Assembly (NCBI RefSeq): GCF_001310955.1
Contig: NZ_BAZX01000003.1
Coordinates: 124,001 to 188,000, forward strand
Reading direction: 5' to 3'
Source of the DNA: Marinifilum fragile JCM 15579
GTDB taxonomy: Bacteria; Bacteroidota; Bacteroidia; Bacteroidales; Marinifilaceae
Length of the DNA stretch: 64,000 bases
The notes under the pieces are model-generated. The model did no database searches and was not told the origin of the DNA. It saw nothing but the letters and a program-made list of their open reading frames with translations. Positions 36,684 through 45,950 of this stretch are shown one piece after another. A program made the position numbers and the translations under genes. Each line of letters begins with the position of its first letter. Positions within the stretch are counted from its first letter, which is position 1.

Positions 36684-37232
36684 ATGAACTGGAATCTGAA
36701 ACTTCGAAATTGGCACAGAGATTTCTCTTACTTTTATGTTGGACTATTAATGGCATTTTCAATTTCTGGAATTGCTTTGAATCATCGTCACTCCTGGGAT
36801 CCGCGTGACTATGTATACGATGCGGTGGATGTAAAATTTGATTTACCCAAAGATAAAAATGCTATTTCGGATGAGTTTTTTCAAAAGGCTCTAAAAACTC
36901 AAGGCATTGAGCTAAAATTGAATGGCACAGCGTGGAGAAGAGGTGGATATAATCTCTATTTCGATAATGCTTATGCATACATCAATCCGTTTACAGGAGA
37001 AGGTCAGATTGAAAGTTTCAGAACACGTCCAATCTTAGGACAAATGGTCGATTTACACAAATCGGCAAGTGATGCTTGGGTTTGGTATTCAGATATTTTC
37101 GCCATTTGTGTACTGCTGATCTGTATTACTGGATTGGTCATTACCAAAGGAAGGAATGGCTTTAAAAAAAGAGGTTGGAAATTGGCTCTACTTGGTGTAA
37201 TTATTCCTTCTGTTTTATGGTTTTTCCTATAA
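36684..37232 (+). CDS. PepSY-associated transmembrane helix protein
   Basis: The 182-residue membrane protein begins with the LRNWHRDFSYFYVGLLMAFSISGIALNHR segment typical of PepSY-associated TM (PepSY_TM) proteins, has a periplasmic PepSY-like section (about 50-125), then two C-terminal helices (IFAICVLLICITGLVI and WKLALLGVIIPSVLWFFL). Small members of the family are often tied to iron or haem redox uptake, but nothing beside it confirms that. It is monocistronic, with a shared terminator downstream. Confidence 0.85.
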   Translation: MNWNLKLRNWHRDFSYFYVGLLMAFSISGIALNHRHSWDPRDYVYDAVDVKFDLPKDKNAISDEFFQKALKTQGIELKLNGTAWRRGGYNLYFDNAYAYINPFTGEGQIESFRTRPILGQMVDLHKSASDAWVWYSDIFAICVLLICITGLVITKGRNGFKKRGWKLALLGVIIPSVLWFFL

Positions 37233-37243
37233 AAAGAAATTAC

Positions 37244-37279
37244 AACAAAGGCTGCTTCGTAAGAGGCAGCCTTTGTTGA
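37244..37279. terminator. Bidirectional terminator
   Basis: Arms CAACAAAGGCTGC (37244-37256) and GCAGCCTTTGTTG (37267-37279) pair perfectly between two converging genes. Confidence 0.88.
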
Positions 37280-37282
37280 TTC

Positions 37283-38548
37283 TTATTCATCGCTTTTAAT
37301 TTTTATGGAGCTAAGCAATTGAATGTTGTTAATGTCAGTATAATCGTATTGAAGTAATCCTTCCGGAGAAATTACTACCAGGATATTTCCCAATGGAATT
37401 ACATCGTAAGGAGTCAAATCCGTAAATGTGCTTAGGTGATTTGCGGCAATGTTTAATGGATCAGATTTGTTGTAGATTTTTAAACCTGCTGTCCCATCGC
37501 ATACAAAAAGTAAGTCACCATCAATTCCTACTCCATATGGATTTGTCATTGAATACGATTTTAGAAGACTTGGAGTGCTTAAATCGCTAATGTCAACAAC
37601 ATCAAGCTGACTTGTATTTTGACCACACCAATTTCCTGCACGAAGCGTTATGTAGGCATAATTATCCTCAACTACTACAGGATCACAACTCATAAAATGA
37701 GAATATTCCGATACATATTCGGGTGCAAATGGATTGCTGATATTGTAAATATACATTCCCTGGTTAGCACCAAAGAAAAGGTGATTGTTGTGTGCAAAAA
37801 CTGTTTCAATTCCCCATCCTAAATTTAAACTTCCACTAAACATTGCTTCGTTTGTGTTTGCTATGTCATAGATATTTAAAGCATATGATGATTTTAGGGT
37901 ATATAAGGTATTACCCTGGATCATGAATCGAGCCATGGAACCAGCTTTGCCAATGTTTGAACCATCGACTTTAGAACTGGCTTCAGCCGCTGAATTCGTC
38001 ATGTAATCGTACATTGGGTAATATCTTGGTGCCTGGTATTTTTCGCTGGTACGTTTTACTTCCCAACCAACTACAATGCCTTTTTTAGGATCAATATCAC
38101 CATATCTGTAATTATTGTTTGTCGGAGGCAAACTGTAAAAGAATACATCGTCAAATCGTTTGCTTTCTGTTACCTGATCGATATTGCTGATATCAATAAC
38201 AACCAAATCGGTATACGAATCGGCATAAAGCATATCGTCCTTTATTGCCATATCAATATTTCCGGGAATGGTAATAAACTTTTCTGTAATGGGATTGGAA
38301 GGATCTGAGTTATTGATTACATGGATGCCCTGGAATTTTTCATTTACCAATATATAATCTCCATAGAAATATATTTTTCCTGTTTCTTCCATACTTCTTG
38401 AGATTTCCGATTTTACTGCATTTTTAAAATCTGCAGTACTCATATACACTGGTTCATTAATGGTATACTCATGAGAAATGTCGTCATCGCAAGAAAAGAA
38501 GCAGACACCTATGAATAGTATCAATGAAGTTTTGATTATTGTTTTCAT
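37283..38548 (-). CDS. LVIVD-repeat lipoprotein
   Basis: The 421-residue protein has a lipobox with Cys20 (CFFSCDDD) and repeated beta-propeller-like units of the LVIVD type: QGIHVINNSDPSNP, DLVVIDISNIDQV, YALNIYDIANT, QGMYIYNISNPFAPE, SQLDVVDISDLSTP and AGLKIYNKSDPLN. Such proteins form seven-bladed propellers at the cell surface of Bacteroidota, usually of unknown ligand. It is read alone and ends in the shared terminator at 37244-37279. Confidence 0.88.
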   Translation of the reverse strand: MKTIIKTSLILFIGVCFFSCDDDISHEYTINEPVYMSTADFKNAVKSEISRSMEETGKIYFYGDYILVNEKFQGIHVINNSDPSNPITEKFITIPGNIDMAIKDDMLYADSYTDLVVIDISNIDQVTESKRFDDVFFYSLPPTNNNYRYGDIDPKKGIVVGWEVKRTSEKYQAPRYYPMYDYMTNSAAEASSKVDGSNIGKAGSMARFMIQGNTLYTLKSSYALNIYDIANTNEAMFSGSLNLGWGIETVFAHNNHLFFGANQGMYIYNISNPFAPEYVSEYSHFMSCDPVVVEDNYAYITLRAGNWCGQNTSQLDVVDISDLSTPSLLKSYSMTNPYGVGIDGDLLFVCDGTAGLKIYNKSDPLNIAANHLSTFTDLTPYDVIPLGNILVVISPEGLLQYDYTDINNIQLLSSIKIKSDE

Positions 38549-38705
38549 ATGAATTGCATTTTAGGATTAGATTTTAACTTTTTCAACCTAACCTATAGAT
38601 GCATTCGGATCATATAGGTTGCGTGTAAGTTTTTGAAAGTTAATTTGTAGTGCGACGCAACCAAATTTGATTTGTTCCATCAAAAGAGAAACAATATGAA
38701 GAATT

Positions 38706-39479
38706 ATGAAGACTATAAGCCCATTATTAAAACCGATCCTTTTGCTTGTGTTTGGTATTTTACTAACCACTCAGGTAAGTGCACAAAAAAGAATTGATGT
38801 TGTCCAACTCAAGAATGGCAATGTATTAAAAGGAACTATTGTAAGACAGGTTCCTGGAAAATTTCTTGAATTGAAAACACTGGATAAAAATTTCTGGAAA
38901 TTTGATATGGAAGACATTGCTGAAATAAGATACGAAAGAAAAAGATTGCCAAAGTTTAAACAAGACAGTCTTACCATTAGAAATCAAAAAGTTTTTGTAG
39001 ATGCTAAATTTGGAGTTTTACTTGGCAGTAATGGGAATGAAAACGAGGCTCCTTTTAGTTTGATGTGTTCGGCAAATTACCTCTTTAAAAATGGCCTGTC
39101 ATTGGGAGGTGGAATTGGTTTAGAAACCTTTGAAGAAACCCAAATTCCTTTATTCACGGATATTCGCTACCATCATAAAGTTAAAGGATTAAATACGTAT
39201 CTGTTTTGTCAGTCAGGTTATTCTTTTGCACTCGAAAATAGGGAAAATACAAATTATTACTACAACAATGGTGAAGAGATGGACAACAAAGGTGCCTGGT
39301 TAATAAATCCGGGAATAGGTATTGTTTTTAGTGGAAAAGGAAGTACAAGTTTTAGTCTGGGATTGGGGTATCGATACCAGAAAAACAAACTCACATGGTA
39401 TAATGATTACACCGATGATAAAGAGATTTTACGGGAGGAATTTAATCGCCTGAGCATTCATTTGGGAATATTATTCTAA
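38706..39479 (+). CDS. Outer membrane beta-barrel protein
   Basis: The 257-residue protein has a signal peptide ending VSAQ, then a short Sm-like segment (VVQLKNGNVLKGTIVRQVPGKFLELKTLDKNFWKFDMEDIAEI) seen in front of many Bacteroidota barrels, and a C-terminal part of alternating amphipathic strands ending in HLGILF with a terminal Phe. It is likely an 8-10 strand barrel in the outer membrane. Function is not recognisable. The next gene is 91 bases away beyond a terminator. Confidence 0.65.
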   Translation: MKTISPLLKPILLLVFGILLTTQVSAQKRIDVVQLKNGNVLKGTIVRQVPGKFLELKTLDKNFWKFDMEDIAEIRYERKRLPKFKQDSLTIRNQKVFVDAKFGVLLGSNGNENEAPFSLMCSANYLFKNGLSLGGGIGLETFEETQIPLFTDIRYHHKVKGLNTYLFCQSGYSFALENRENTNYYYNNGEEMDNKGAWLINPGIGIVFSGKGSTSFSLGLGYRYQKNKLTWYNDYTDDKEILREEFNRLSIHLGILF

Positions 39480-39526
39480 AAATATTGTCTCATATACGAG
39501 TTGTTTAAGTAATTATTCTTACTTTC

Positions 39527-39553
39527 AAAATCAGGAGTTTTCCTGATTTTTTG
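39527..39553 (+). terminator. Terminator of the beta-barrel gene
   Basis: Arms AAAATCAGGA (39527-39536) and TCCTGATTTT (39541-39550) with a GTTT loop and a T-run. Confidence 0.85.
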
Positions 39554-39570
39554 TTTAAACAAGAACTGAT

Positions 39571-39864
39571 ATGACTATTCAAATTGGGCGTTTTTCGTTT
39601 CGAGGACCTTTTTCAAATTTGGATGAGATTAAAAATCGTCCAGGTCTATATATTCTTCATAGGAATGAAATCGATATAGTTCCAGTAATTATTGGCCAAA
39701 CGGCTTTACTAAATGCAAACATAGCAGATGAAATTAAAGCGCATGAGTTGAATTTGGGAAAAGATTGTTATGTTTCAGTTTACAACACCTTTTGTGCACT
39801 TCAATTAGACAGAGAAGAGATGATAAAGGAGATCTATGAAATTTTTCACTTGGATTCTAATTAA
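39571..39864 (+). CDS. Small protein with a GIY-YIG-like N-terminal pattern
   Basis: The 97-residue protein reads RPGLYILHR, then 9 residues later VIIGQTALLNANIADEIKAHE, followed by a strand-helix end (REEMIKEIYEIFHL). The spacing of GLY to IIG and the helix after it recall the GIY-YIG nuclease fold, but the catalytic Arg is not at its usual place, so it would be inactive or only a look-alike. I do not recognise a named family. The start follows a terminator by 18 bases; ruvX lies 97 bases downstream with its own promoter. Confidence 0.55.
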   Translation: MTIQIGRFSFRGPFSNLDEIKNRPGLYILHRNEIDIVPVIIGQTALLNANIADEIKAHELNLGKDCYVSVYNTFCALQLDREEMIKEIYEIFHLDSN

Positions 39865-39924
39865 CTTACCATTCTAAAAACCACCCAAAATTAGCCAAGC
39901 AGATAAAAGTCTGAATGGATTTTA

Positions 39925-39932
39925 TATCTTTG
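39925..39932 (+). promoter_or_regulatory. Promoter -7 box of ruvX
   Basis: TATCTTTG matches TAnnTTTG, 29 bases before the TTG start at 39962. Confidence 0.6.
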
Positions 39933-39961
39933 CAATTCAAAATTAGTATAAATAATATCTG

Positions 39962-40384
39962 TTGGCACGAATATTAGCAATTGATTACGGAAGAAAGAGA
40001 GTTGGCTTAGCGGTTACAGATCCTATGCAAATAATAGCAAATGGATTGGATACTGTTGCAGCCAAAGATTTGCTTGACTACCTGGAAAAATATATGGCAA
40101 GTGAAGAAGTTGAACTTTTTGTGGTAGGATATCCAAAGCAGTTGAATAATGAGGATAGCGAATCAATGAAATATTTGAAACCATTTTTAGGGAAATTAAA
40201 GAAAAAATTTCCAGATACCCCTATAGAAATGGTTGATGAGCGATTTACTTCAAAGATAGCATTTCAAACAATGATTGATGGTGGCTTAAAAAAGAAGCAA
40301 CGTCAGGATAAAGCTATGATTGATAAAGTGAGTGCCACGATAATTTTACAATCTTACATGGAAACCAAACGAAACCTGTTTTAG
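39962..40384 (+). CDS. ruvX: RuvX/YqgF-type putative pre-16S rRNA nuclease
   Basis: The 140-residue RNase H-fold protein starts at a TTG, which gives the canonical N-terminus [21 protein letters not shown]. Further family motifs are VVGYPKQLN (about 60), DERFTSKIA (about 95) and [13 protein letters not shown] near the end, supplying the acidic active-site residues. It is implicated in 16S rRNA 5' end maturation. def follows after 30 bases, probably in the same transcript. Confidence 0.93.
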   Translation: MARILAIDYGRKRVGLAVTDPMQIIANGLDTVAAKDLLDYLEKYMASEEVELFVVGYPKQLNNEDSESMKYLKPFLGKLKKKFPDTPIEMVDERFTSKIAFQTMIDGGLKKKQRQDKAMIDKVSATIILQSYMETKRNLF

Positions 40385-40414
40385 ATTGTTTGTAGAGTAA
40401 ATAAGAGTATAAAA

Positions 40415-40969
40415 ATGATATTACCGATTACGATTTATGGCCATCCTGTTTTAAGAAAGGTTGCCAAAGATATTGACAAGGATTATCCTGATTTGGAAAA
40501 ATTCAAAGCAGATATGTGGCAAACCATGTATTTCGCTGATGGAGTTGGTCTAGCAGCTCCACAAGTAGGACGATCGATTAGAATGTTTGTGATTGACTGC
40601 TCAACTTTTGCTGAAGAAGAACCTGAATTGGAAGGTTTTAAAAAGATGTTCATCAATCCAAAAATAACAGAACGTACTGGAGAAGAATGGACCATGTCGG
40701 AAGGATGTTTGAGTATTCCTGGTTTAAATGAAGATGTGAAGCGTCCGGAAACTATTAAAATTGAATACTACGATGAAAATTGGGAATTTCATGAAGAAGA
40801 GTATTCGGGTTATGCTGCCAGAGTTATTCAACATGAGTATGATCATCTGGAAGGAATCATGTTTACCGATCATTGTGCTCCAATTAAAAAGCGACTTTTA
40901 AGAGGAAAACTTGCCGGAATCTCAAAAGGAAAGTTTAAAGCAAAATATAAATTTACACTTCCAAGATAA
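40415..40969 (+). CDS. def: Peptide deformylase
   Basis: The 184-residue metallo-enzyme removes the formyl group from nascent N-terminal methionine. All three motifs are present: GVGLAAPQVG (about 45), EGCLSIPG (about 105) and QHEYDHLEG (about 148), giving the Cys and two His metal ligands and the catalytic Glu. It is 30 bases downstream of ruvX and followed by a terminator. Confidence 0.97.
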   Translation: MILPITIYGHPVLRKVAKDIDKDYPDLEKFKADMWQTMYFADGVGLAAPQVGRSIRMFVIDCSTFAEEEPELEGFKKMFINPKITERTGEEWTMSEGCLSIPGLNEDVKRPETIKIEYYDENWEFHEEEYSGYAARVIQHEYDHLEGIMFTDHCAPIKKRLLRGKLAGISKGKFKAKYKFTLPR

Positions 40970-40975
40970 TATATT

Positions 40976-41001
40976 ACCCTACCAATTCGGTAGGGTTTTT
41001 T
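40976..41001 (+). terminator. Terminator of def
   Basis: Arms ACCCTACC and GGTAGGGT with a 5-base loop, followed by TTTTT. Confidence 0.9.
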
Positions 41002-41144
41002 AATGTTCATACGGATTAATTGGTAGACTTATATCAGTTCTTATAAACTAACGAATTGTGATATTATTAATAATATTTAAACAATTTTTACATTGTTCCG
41101 TAATAGCAGATATTGTTTATGCCACTAATTAAAATCTATATACT

Positions 41145-42164
41145 ATGAAAAAATTAATTCTACTACTTATTTTATTTGCGCCATTTTTGGGTAAATCGCA
41201 GGATATTGAACAGTTTCTATTAGCAGGGACCGAGGATGCTTCGAAGTTGACTGAAAAATATGTGAATCCTGTATCGAAAGGCTTTATGTATGGATTGAAC
41301 AATGGTTGGTATTCAACGGCCAGAACCCACAAAAAGTTAGGTTTCGATATTACTTTGGTAGCTAATTTGGCCAAAGTTCCAAGCAAGGATGAAGCATTTC
41401 AATTTATAGAAAGTGATTATTCAAACATTACTTTGGTAAATGGATCTTCAAAAATTCAAACCTTGATGGGAGGAGAAAACAATACAACTCTTCAAGCGAG
41501 AATAAAAACTGATATGGGAGAAGTTAAGTTGACTGATTTTGTTATGCCAGATGGTATTGGTGATGATTTGCCAATGAATGCTGTTCCTACTGCAACGCTG
41601 CAAGTTGGTATTGGTATTCCAGGAATCAATTCCGATTTAAAAGTAAGGTACTTACCTAAAGTAGGATCTTCCGATTTAGAGGTGGGAATGTTTGGTATTG
41701 GTCTTCAGAAGAGTTTGTCAAAAATGTTGAAGATTGATAAAACTCCAGTTGATATTTCTGCACTAATTGCATATACTCGTTTAACTTCGGAATATGACAT
41801 TCAGGAAGATTCAGGATTAAATGGTTCGGGACAAAAGATGGAATTCAAAACCAATGCATATACATTTCAGGCGATTGCATCGGTAAACTTAAAGTTGATT
41901 GAATTTTATGGTGCAGTTGGTTACAACACAGCAAAAATGGATGTGGATATCAAAGGCTCATATGATTTGGAATATACATTGGAAGGAACAGGAGCAACTG
42001 TAAAAGAAACTGTTGTAGATCCAGTATCCGTTGATTTTGATGCAAGCGGTGTTCGTGCAACTCTTGGTACTAGATTAAATCTTGGCTTCTTTAAGATATT
42101 TGGTGATTATACCATTCAGGAATACAATACAATTACAGGAGGTATTGCATTTAGCTTCAGATAA
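41145..42164 (+). CDS. DUF6588-like outer membrane protein
   Basis: The 339-residue protein has a signal peptide ending GKSQ and a long set of predicted beta strands (LGFDITLVANLAKVPS, ATLQVGIGIPGINSDLKVRYLPKVG, VGMFGIGLQKSLSKML) ending in GGIAFSFR with a terminal aromatic pattern. It matches the look of DUF6588 barrel-like proteins of Bacteroidota, of unknown function. It sits alone between terminators. Confidence 0.6.
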   Translation: MKKLILLLILFAPFLGKSQDIEQFLLAGTEDASKLTEKYVNPVSKGFMYGLNNGWYSTARTHKKLGFDITLVANLAKVPSKDEAFQFIESDYSNITLVNGSSKIQTLMGGENNTTLQARIKTDMGEVKLTDFVMPDGIGDDLPMNAVPTATLQVGIGIPGINSDLKVRYLPKVGSSDLEVGMFGIGLQKSLSKMLKIDKTPVDISALIAYTRLTSEYDIQEDSGLNGSGQKMEFKTNAYTFQAIASVNLKLIEFYGAVGYNTAKMDVDIKGSYDLEYTLEGTGATVKETVVDPVSVDFDASGVRATLGTRLNLGFFKIFGDYTIQEYNTITGGIAFSFR

Positions 42165-42205
42165 AGAAAGTTAGTGAGCGCAATTGCTCTGTATAATAAA
42201 TAGAT

Positions 42206-42240
42206 AAGTCCTTGCTTTTTTTAGCAAGGACTTTTTTTTT
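42206..42240 (+). terminator. Terminator of the DUF6588-like gene
   Basis: Arms AAGTCCTTGCT and AGCAAGGACTT followed by a long T-run. Confidence 0.93.
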
Positions 42241-42284
42241 CGAGTAGGAATTCTTAAATTCAATTAACCATAAAATGTGTTTGC

Positions 42285-44360
42285 ATGGATTTACGGGAAT
42301 TACTACGACAATATCCTTTTTTGCGAATTCTATTTTTTCTGATAATTGGAATTTTTATAGCCGAATCGCTTGAAATATCTAATAAGTTGGCTCTTATTCT
42401 GATTTCCTTTGGTTTTGTTTTAATGATTTTGTTTGTGTTGATACCACAACTGAAGAAATCATACAAATTGCGACCTTTTTTCGGTTTAATAGTGCTTGTC
42501 CTGTTTACTTGTTTAGGAGTTTTTAGAACCCAAGTAGTTAAGGAAAGTATGTTTTTGAGTGAGATGGATTCATGCGAAGCTTATCAGTTGAGATTAATTG
42601 AAAATCCGATTGAGAAGGCAAATACTTTTTCGTGTGTTGCAAGAATTACAGAATCTGTTAATAAGAACAGGACTATTAAAGAGACTGCCAATATCATTTT
42701 ATACTTTAAAAAGGATAGTTTAGTAAACCCGTTGAATGTTGGAGATCGATTGTTAATCAACTCTAAGGTGGAGCGTGTTAAAAATGCAGGAAATCCTAAC
42801 GAATTTGACTACTCGGGATATTTAAAAACGCGTCACATCTTATATACCTCCTATGTAAGTCCCACAAATTGGATTAAACTGCCAACAGATCATCGAATGA
42901 ATGTCCGCACGTTGGCTTGGAAGTGGCGAGATCAACTTTTGCAAATATATCGTGATAACGGAATTAAAAATGAAAGTTTCGATATTTTGGCAGCTCTTAC
43001 CTTGGGATACAAAACAAGCCTCGATCCCGAAGTGCGAAAAGCTTGGGCAGATGCTGGAGCTATGCATGTTTTAGCAGTATCGGGACTACACGTAGGAATC
43101 ATTTATTTGATCATGAGTTATCTATTGGGTTTCTTGCTAAAAATAAAATATGGGCGGTGGATTCGTAGTTTACTTCTTTTAATCATTCTTTGGCTGTATG
43201 CCTTGATAACAGGATTATCGCCTTCAGTAATGAGGGCAGCTTGCATGTTTAGCTTCATTGTTGTTGGTGAAGCAATGAGACGAAAAGGAGGAGTTTTTAA
43301 TTCTCTTGCTGCGTCGGCTTTTTTTCTATTGTTCTATAATCCTTACTTGTTATTCACGGTGGGATTTCAATTTTCATACTTGGCAGTTGTAGGAATCGTA
43401 TTCTTTCAACCCAAATTTGATAAGTTGCTTTTTGTCCGAAATCCTATTTTGAATAAGTTATGGCAATTAACAACTGTGGCATTAGCTGCACAAATTGCAA
43501 CCTTTCCTTTAACAATTTATTATTTCAATCAATTTCCTTCTTATTTTCTATTATCGGGTTATGTGGTAATCTTAATGGCGGGTATACTAATTTACCTATC
43601 CGCCTTATTGCTGATATTGTCCCAGGTTGAAATACTTTCAAATATACTGGGATGGATACTTCAACATCTAATTAAAATATTAAACCAAATTATTGTTTGG
43701 ATACATGAACTGCCAGCAGCCGTTATTCATTCCATTAGCTTTTCTTCATTTCAGGTTTTATTGATGTATGCTTTAATCATCAATTTGGTTTTTGTTGTGG
43801 TTTTAAGAAGAAAAATGGCTGTTTACAGTTTTTTGATTTTACTTGTCTTTTTTCAGATACCAGAACTTTTAAATCATTTTCGACCTAAAAAACAGGAGTT
43901 GATTGTTTTTAACGCTGGGGGGAATTCCTTAATTGGATTTAGGAGTGGTAATCAAGTAAGTTATCTGTGCGATAAAAATATGGAAATGTCGAAGCAGAAG
44001 TTCTTGGCTAATAATTATCAAATTCAAAATCACCTTGATAAACTCCAAACAGACACAATACAAGAAGTAGATTTTTGGGAATTTGCTGGAAGTAAAATTC
44101 TAATTATCCAAAGGTATAATGACTTATCGGTTGAGCTTTTTAATCATCTCCATCCTGATATTGTTTTGATGAGGAAATCAGCGTTGAAAAAGGCAGAAAA
44201 ATTAATGAAACATCAGATCAATTGTACAATTGTGGTTGATGGATCTGTATATAAAAATGATTTACAACGATTACAAAATACTAAGGTAGATAGTTTGGAT
44301 AAACTATTTGTTATAATGGATAAAGGAGCTTTTATTGTTGATTTGTCCTTGTATAAATAG
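42285..44360 (+). CDS. comEC: ComEC/Rec2-family membrane protein
   Basis: The 691-residue protein has N-terminal helices, a soluble DUF4131-like OB-type segment (about 80-200, with RLIENPIEKANTFSCVARIT and GDRLLINSKVERVKNAGNPNEFDYSGYLKTR) and the multi-helix Competence domain (about 235-505) with AVSGLHVGIIYLIM and GLSPSVMRAACMFSF. ComEC moves single-stranded DNA across the inner membrane in competent cells. The C-terminal region (about 535-691) lacks the HxHxDH metal motif of the metallo-beta-lactamase domain of the classical protein. No other competence genes are nearby. Confidence 0.9.
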   Translation: MDLRELLRQYPFLRILFFLIIGIFIAESLEISNKLALILISFGFVLMILFVLIPQLKKSYKLRPFFGLIVLVLFTCLGVFRTQVVKESMFLSEMDSCEAYQLRLIENPIEKANTFSCVARITESVNKNRTIKETANIILYFKKDSLVNPLNVGDRLLINSKVERVKNAGNPNEFDYSGYLKTRHILYTSYVSPTNWIKLPTDHRMNVRTLAWKWRDQLLQIYRDNGIKNESFDILAALTLGYKTSLDPEVRKAWADAGAMHVLAVSGLHVGIIYLIMSYLLGFLLKIKYGRWIRSLLLLIILWLYALITGLSPSVMRAACMFSFIVVGEAMRRKGGVFNSLAASAFFLLFYNPYLLFTVGFQFSYLAVVGIVFFQPKFDKLLFVRNPILNKLWQLTTVALAAQIATFPLTIYYFNQFPSYFLLSGYVVILMAGILIYLSALLLILSQVEILSNILGWILQHLIKILNQIIVWIHELPAAVIHSISFSSFQVLLMYALIINLVFVVVLRRKMAVYSFLILLVFFQIPELLNHFRPKKQELIVFNAGGNSLIGFRSGNQVSYLCDKNMEMSKQKFLANNYQIQNHLDKLQTDTIQEVDFWEFAGSKILIIQRYNDLSVELFNHLHPDIVLMRKSALKKAEKLMKHQINCTIVVDGSVYKNDLQRLQNTKVDSLDKLFVIMDKGAFIVDLSLYK

Positions 44361-44534
44361 TATTGGTGTACAAAAATATAATATTCAATTAATGCTTTTG
44401 ATTTTAAATTCTGATTTGGTAATTTAGAGAGATTGGCTTTTTAATTTTTTTTAACGATTTATTATCGAATTTGCTCGATATTGTGTTAATTTGCCTCGAA
44501 TTTTTCCAAAAATATTAGTTAACGGAATAAAGAT

Positions 44535-45873
44535 ATGAAGATTGTTATTGCCGGTGCAGGAGCTGTTGGAACTCATTTGGCGAAGATGTTAAGTCATCAG
44601 GATCATGATATAATTTTATTGGATCAGGATGAAGAAAAATTGAAAGAAGTTGATTCTCATTTGGATTTATTAACCATTGTGGGATCTAGTTCTTCGTTGA
44701 AGGATTTAAAGGAAGCGAGCGTTAAAAAGGCAGATTTATTTATTGCAGTAACGCAATCGGAAACTACAAATATTACTTCAACAATTCTTGCCAAGAAATT
44801 AGGAGCAATAAAAACAATTGCACGTATCGACAATCAAGAGTATTTAACTCCTGAAAACAAAGAATACCTGCAAAGTTTAGGAATCGATGAATTGATTTAT
44901 CCTGAAAAACTAGCTGCAAAAGAGGTAATAAGCTATTTATCTCGTTCTGGTACTCGTCAGATGTATGAATTTTCAGGCGGAAAACTTTTGTTATACGGAA
45001 TCAAAATCAGCAGTAAGTCTATTATAATGGATAAAACCATGGCCGAAGTGGCTCAAATGACTAGTGATGTTGACTTTCGTGCTGTAGCAATTAAACGTGA
45101 GGATGCAACTATTATCCTAGAGGTCATAATAGATTCTCTAGGGGAGATTTGGTTTTCGTAGTAAGTAAGCCTGAGAGTATCGAAAAAGTAATGCTCTTGG
45201 CGGGAAAACAAAAGTACGAAGTGAAGAATGCCATGATTCTTGGAGGTAGCAGAATAGGACAAAAGACTGCTATGGAGTTGGGCCGAAAAATGAATCTGAA
45301 ACTTTTGGAAATTGACAAGGAAAAAAGTTTAAAACTAGCCGATAGTTTACAAGATACCTTGGTGATTAATGGCGATGGCGTGATAAAGAATTGCTAAAAG
45401 AAGAAGGGATTCATAAAATGGATGCATTTGTCGCAGTAACGGGAAACTCAGAAACCAATATTCTAGCCTGTTTGCTTGCTAAGAAAATGGGTGTTCGAAG
45501 AACCATTGCCGAAGTTGAAAACATCGATTATATAGATCTTGCCGATAATATTGGAGTGGGAACCATGATTAACAAAAAACTTCTTGCAGCAAGTTATATT
45601 TATCGTTTCACCATGGATGCTGATGTTCAGCATTGCAAATGGCTTACAGTTTCAGATGCTGAGGTAATGGAGCTTACCGCAAAAGAAGGATCTAAAATAA
45701 CCAAAGCTGAATTAAAAGATTTAGATTTTCCAAATGATGCCAATATTGGAGGAATCATTCGCGATGATGAAAGTATTATTGCAACAGGAGACACTCAAAT
45801 TATGGCTAATGATAAAGTGGTTGTATTTACTTTACCTTCAGCCATCAAAAAAGTAGAGAAATTTTTTAAATAG
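44535..45873 (+). pseudogene. trkA: Trk potassium uptake regulatory NAD-binding protein TrkA, two frameshifts
   Basis: Three overlapping frames make one TrkA of 446 residues once two single C bases are restored: in ATCCTAGAGG (near 45117) and in GGCGTGAT (near 45379). The two fixes read IIPRGHNRFSRGDLVF and GDGRDKELLKEEG, both as in other TrkA proteins. It has two Rossmann RCK-N domains (MKIVIAGAGAVGTHLAKML and NAMILGGSRIGQKTAMELG) each followed by a TrkA-C domain, and gates TrkH by NAD(H)/ATP binding. trkH follows by 77 bases. The paired C-run deletions look like sequencing error in an essential-type gene. Confidence 0.9.
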
Positions 45874-45880
45874 GATATTA

Positions 45881-45908
45881 AAAGAGCTTGTACAAGCTCT
45901 TTCTTTGT
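45881..45908 (+). terminator. Terminator-like hairpin between trkA and trkH
   Basis: A perfect 22-base palindrome AAAGAGCTTGT/ACAAGCTCTTT followed by CTTTG. It would lower read-through into trkH. Confidence 0.7.
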
Positions 45909-45950
45909 TAATAACTCATCGTCTTGTAGATAAGGGTTTTTCTTGGAGCT

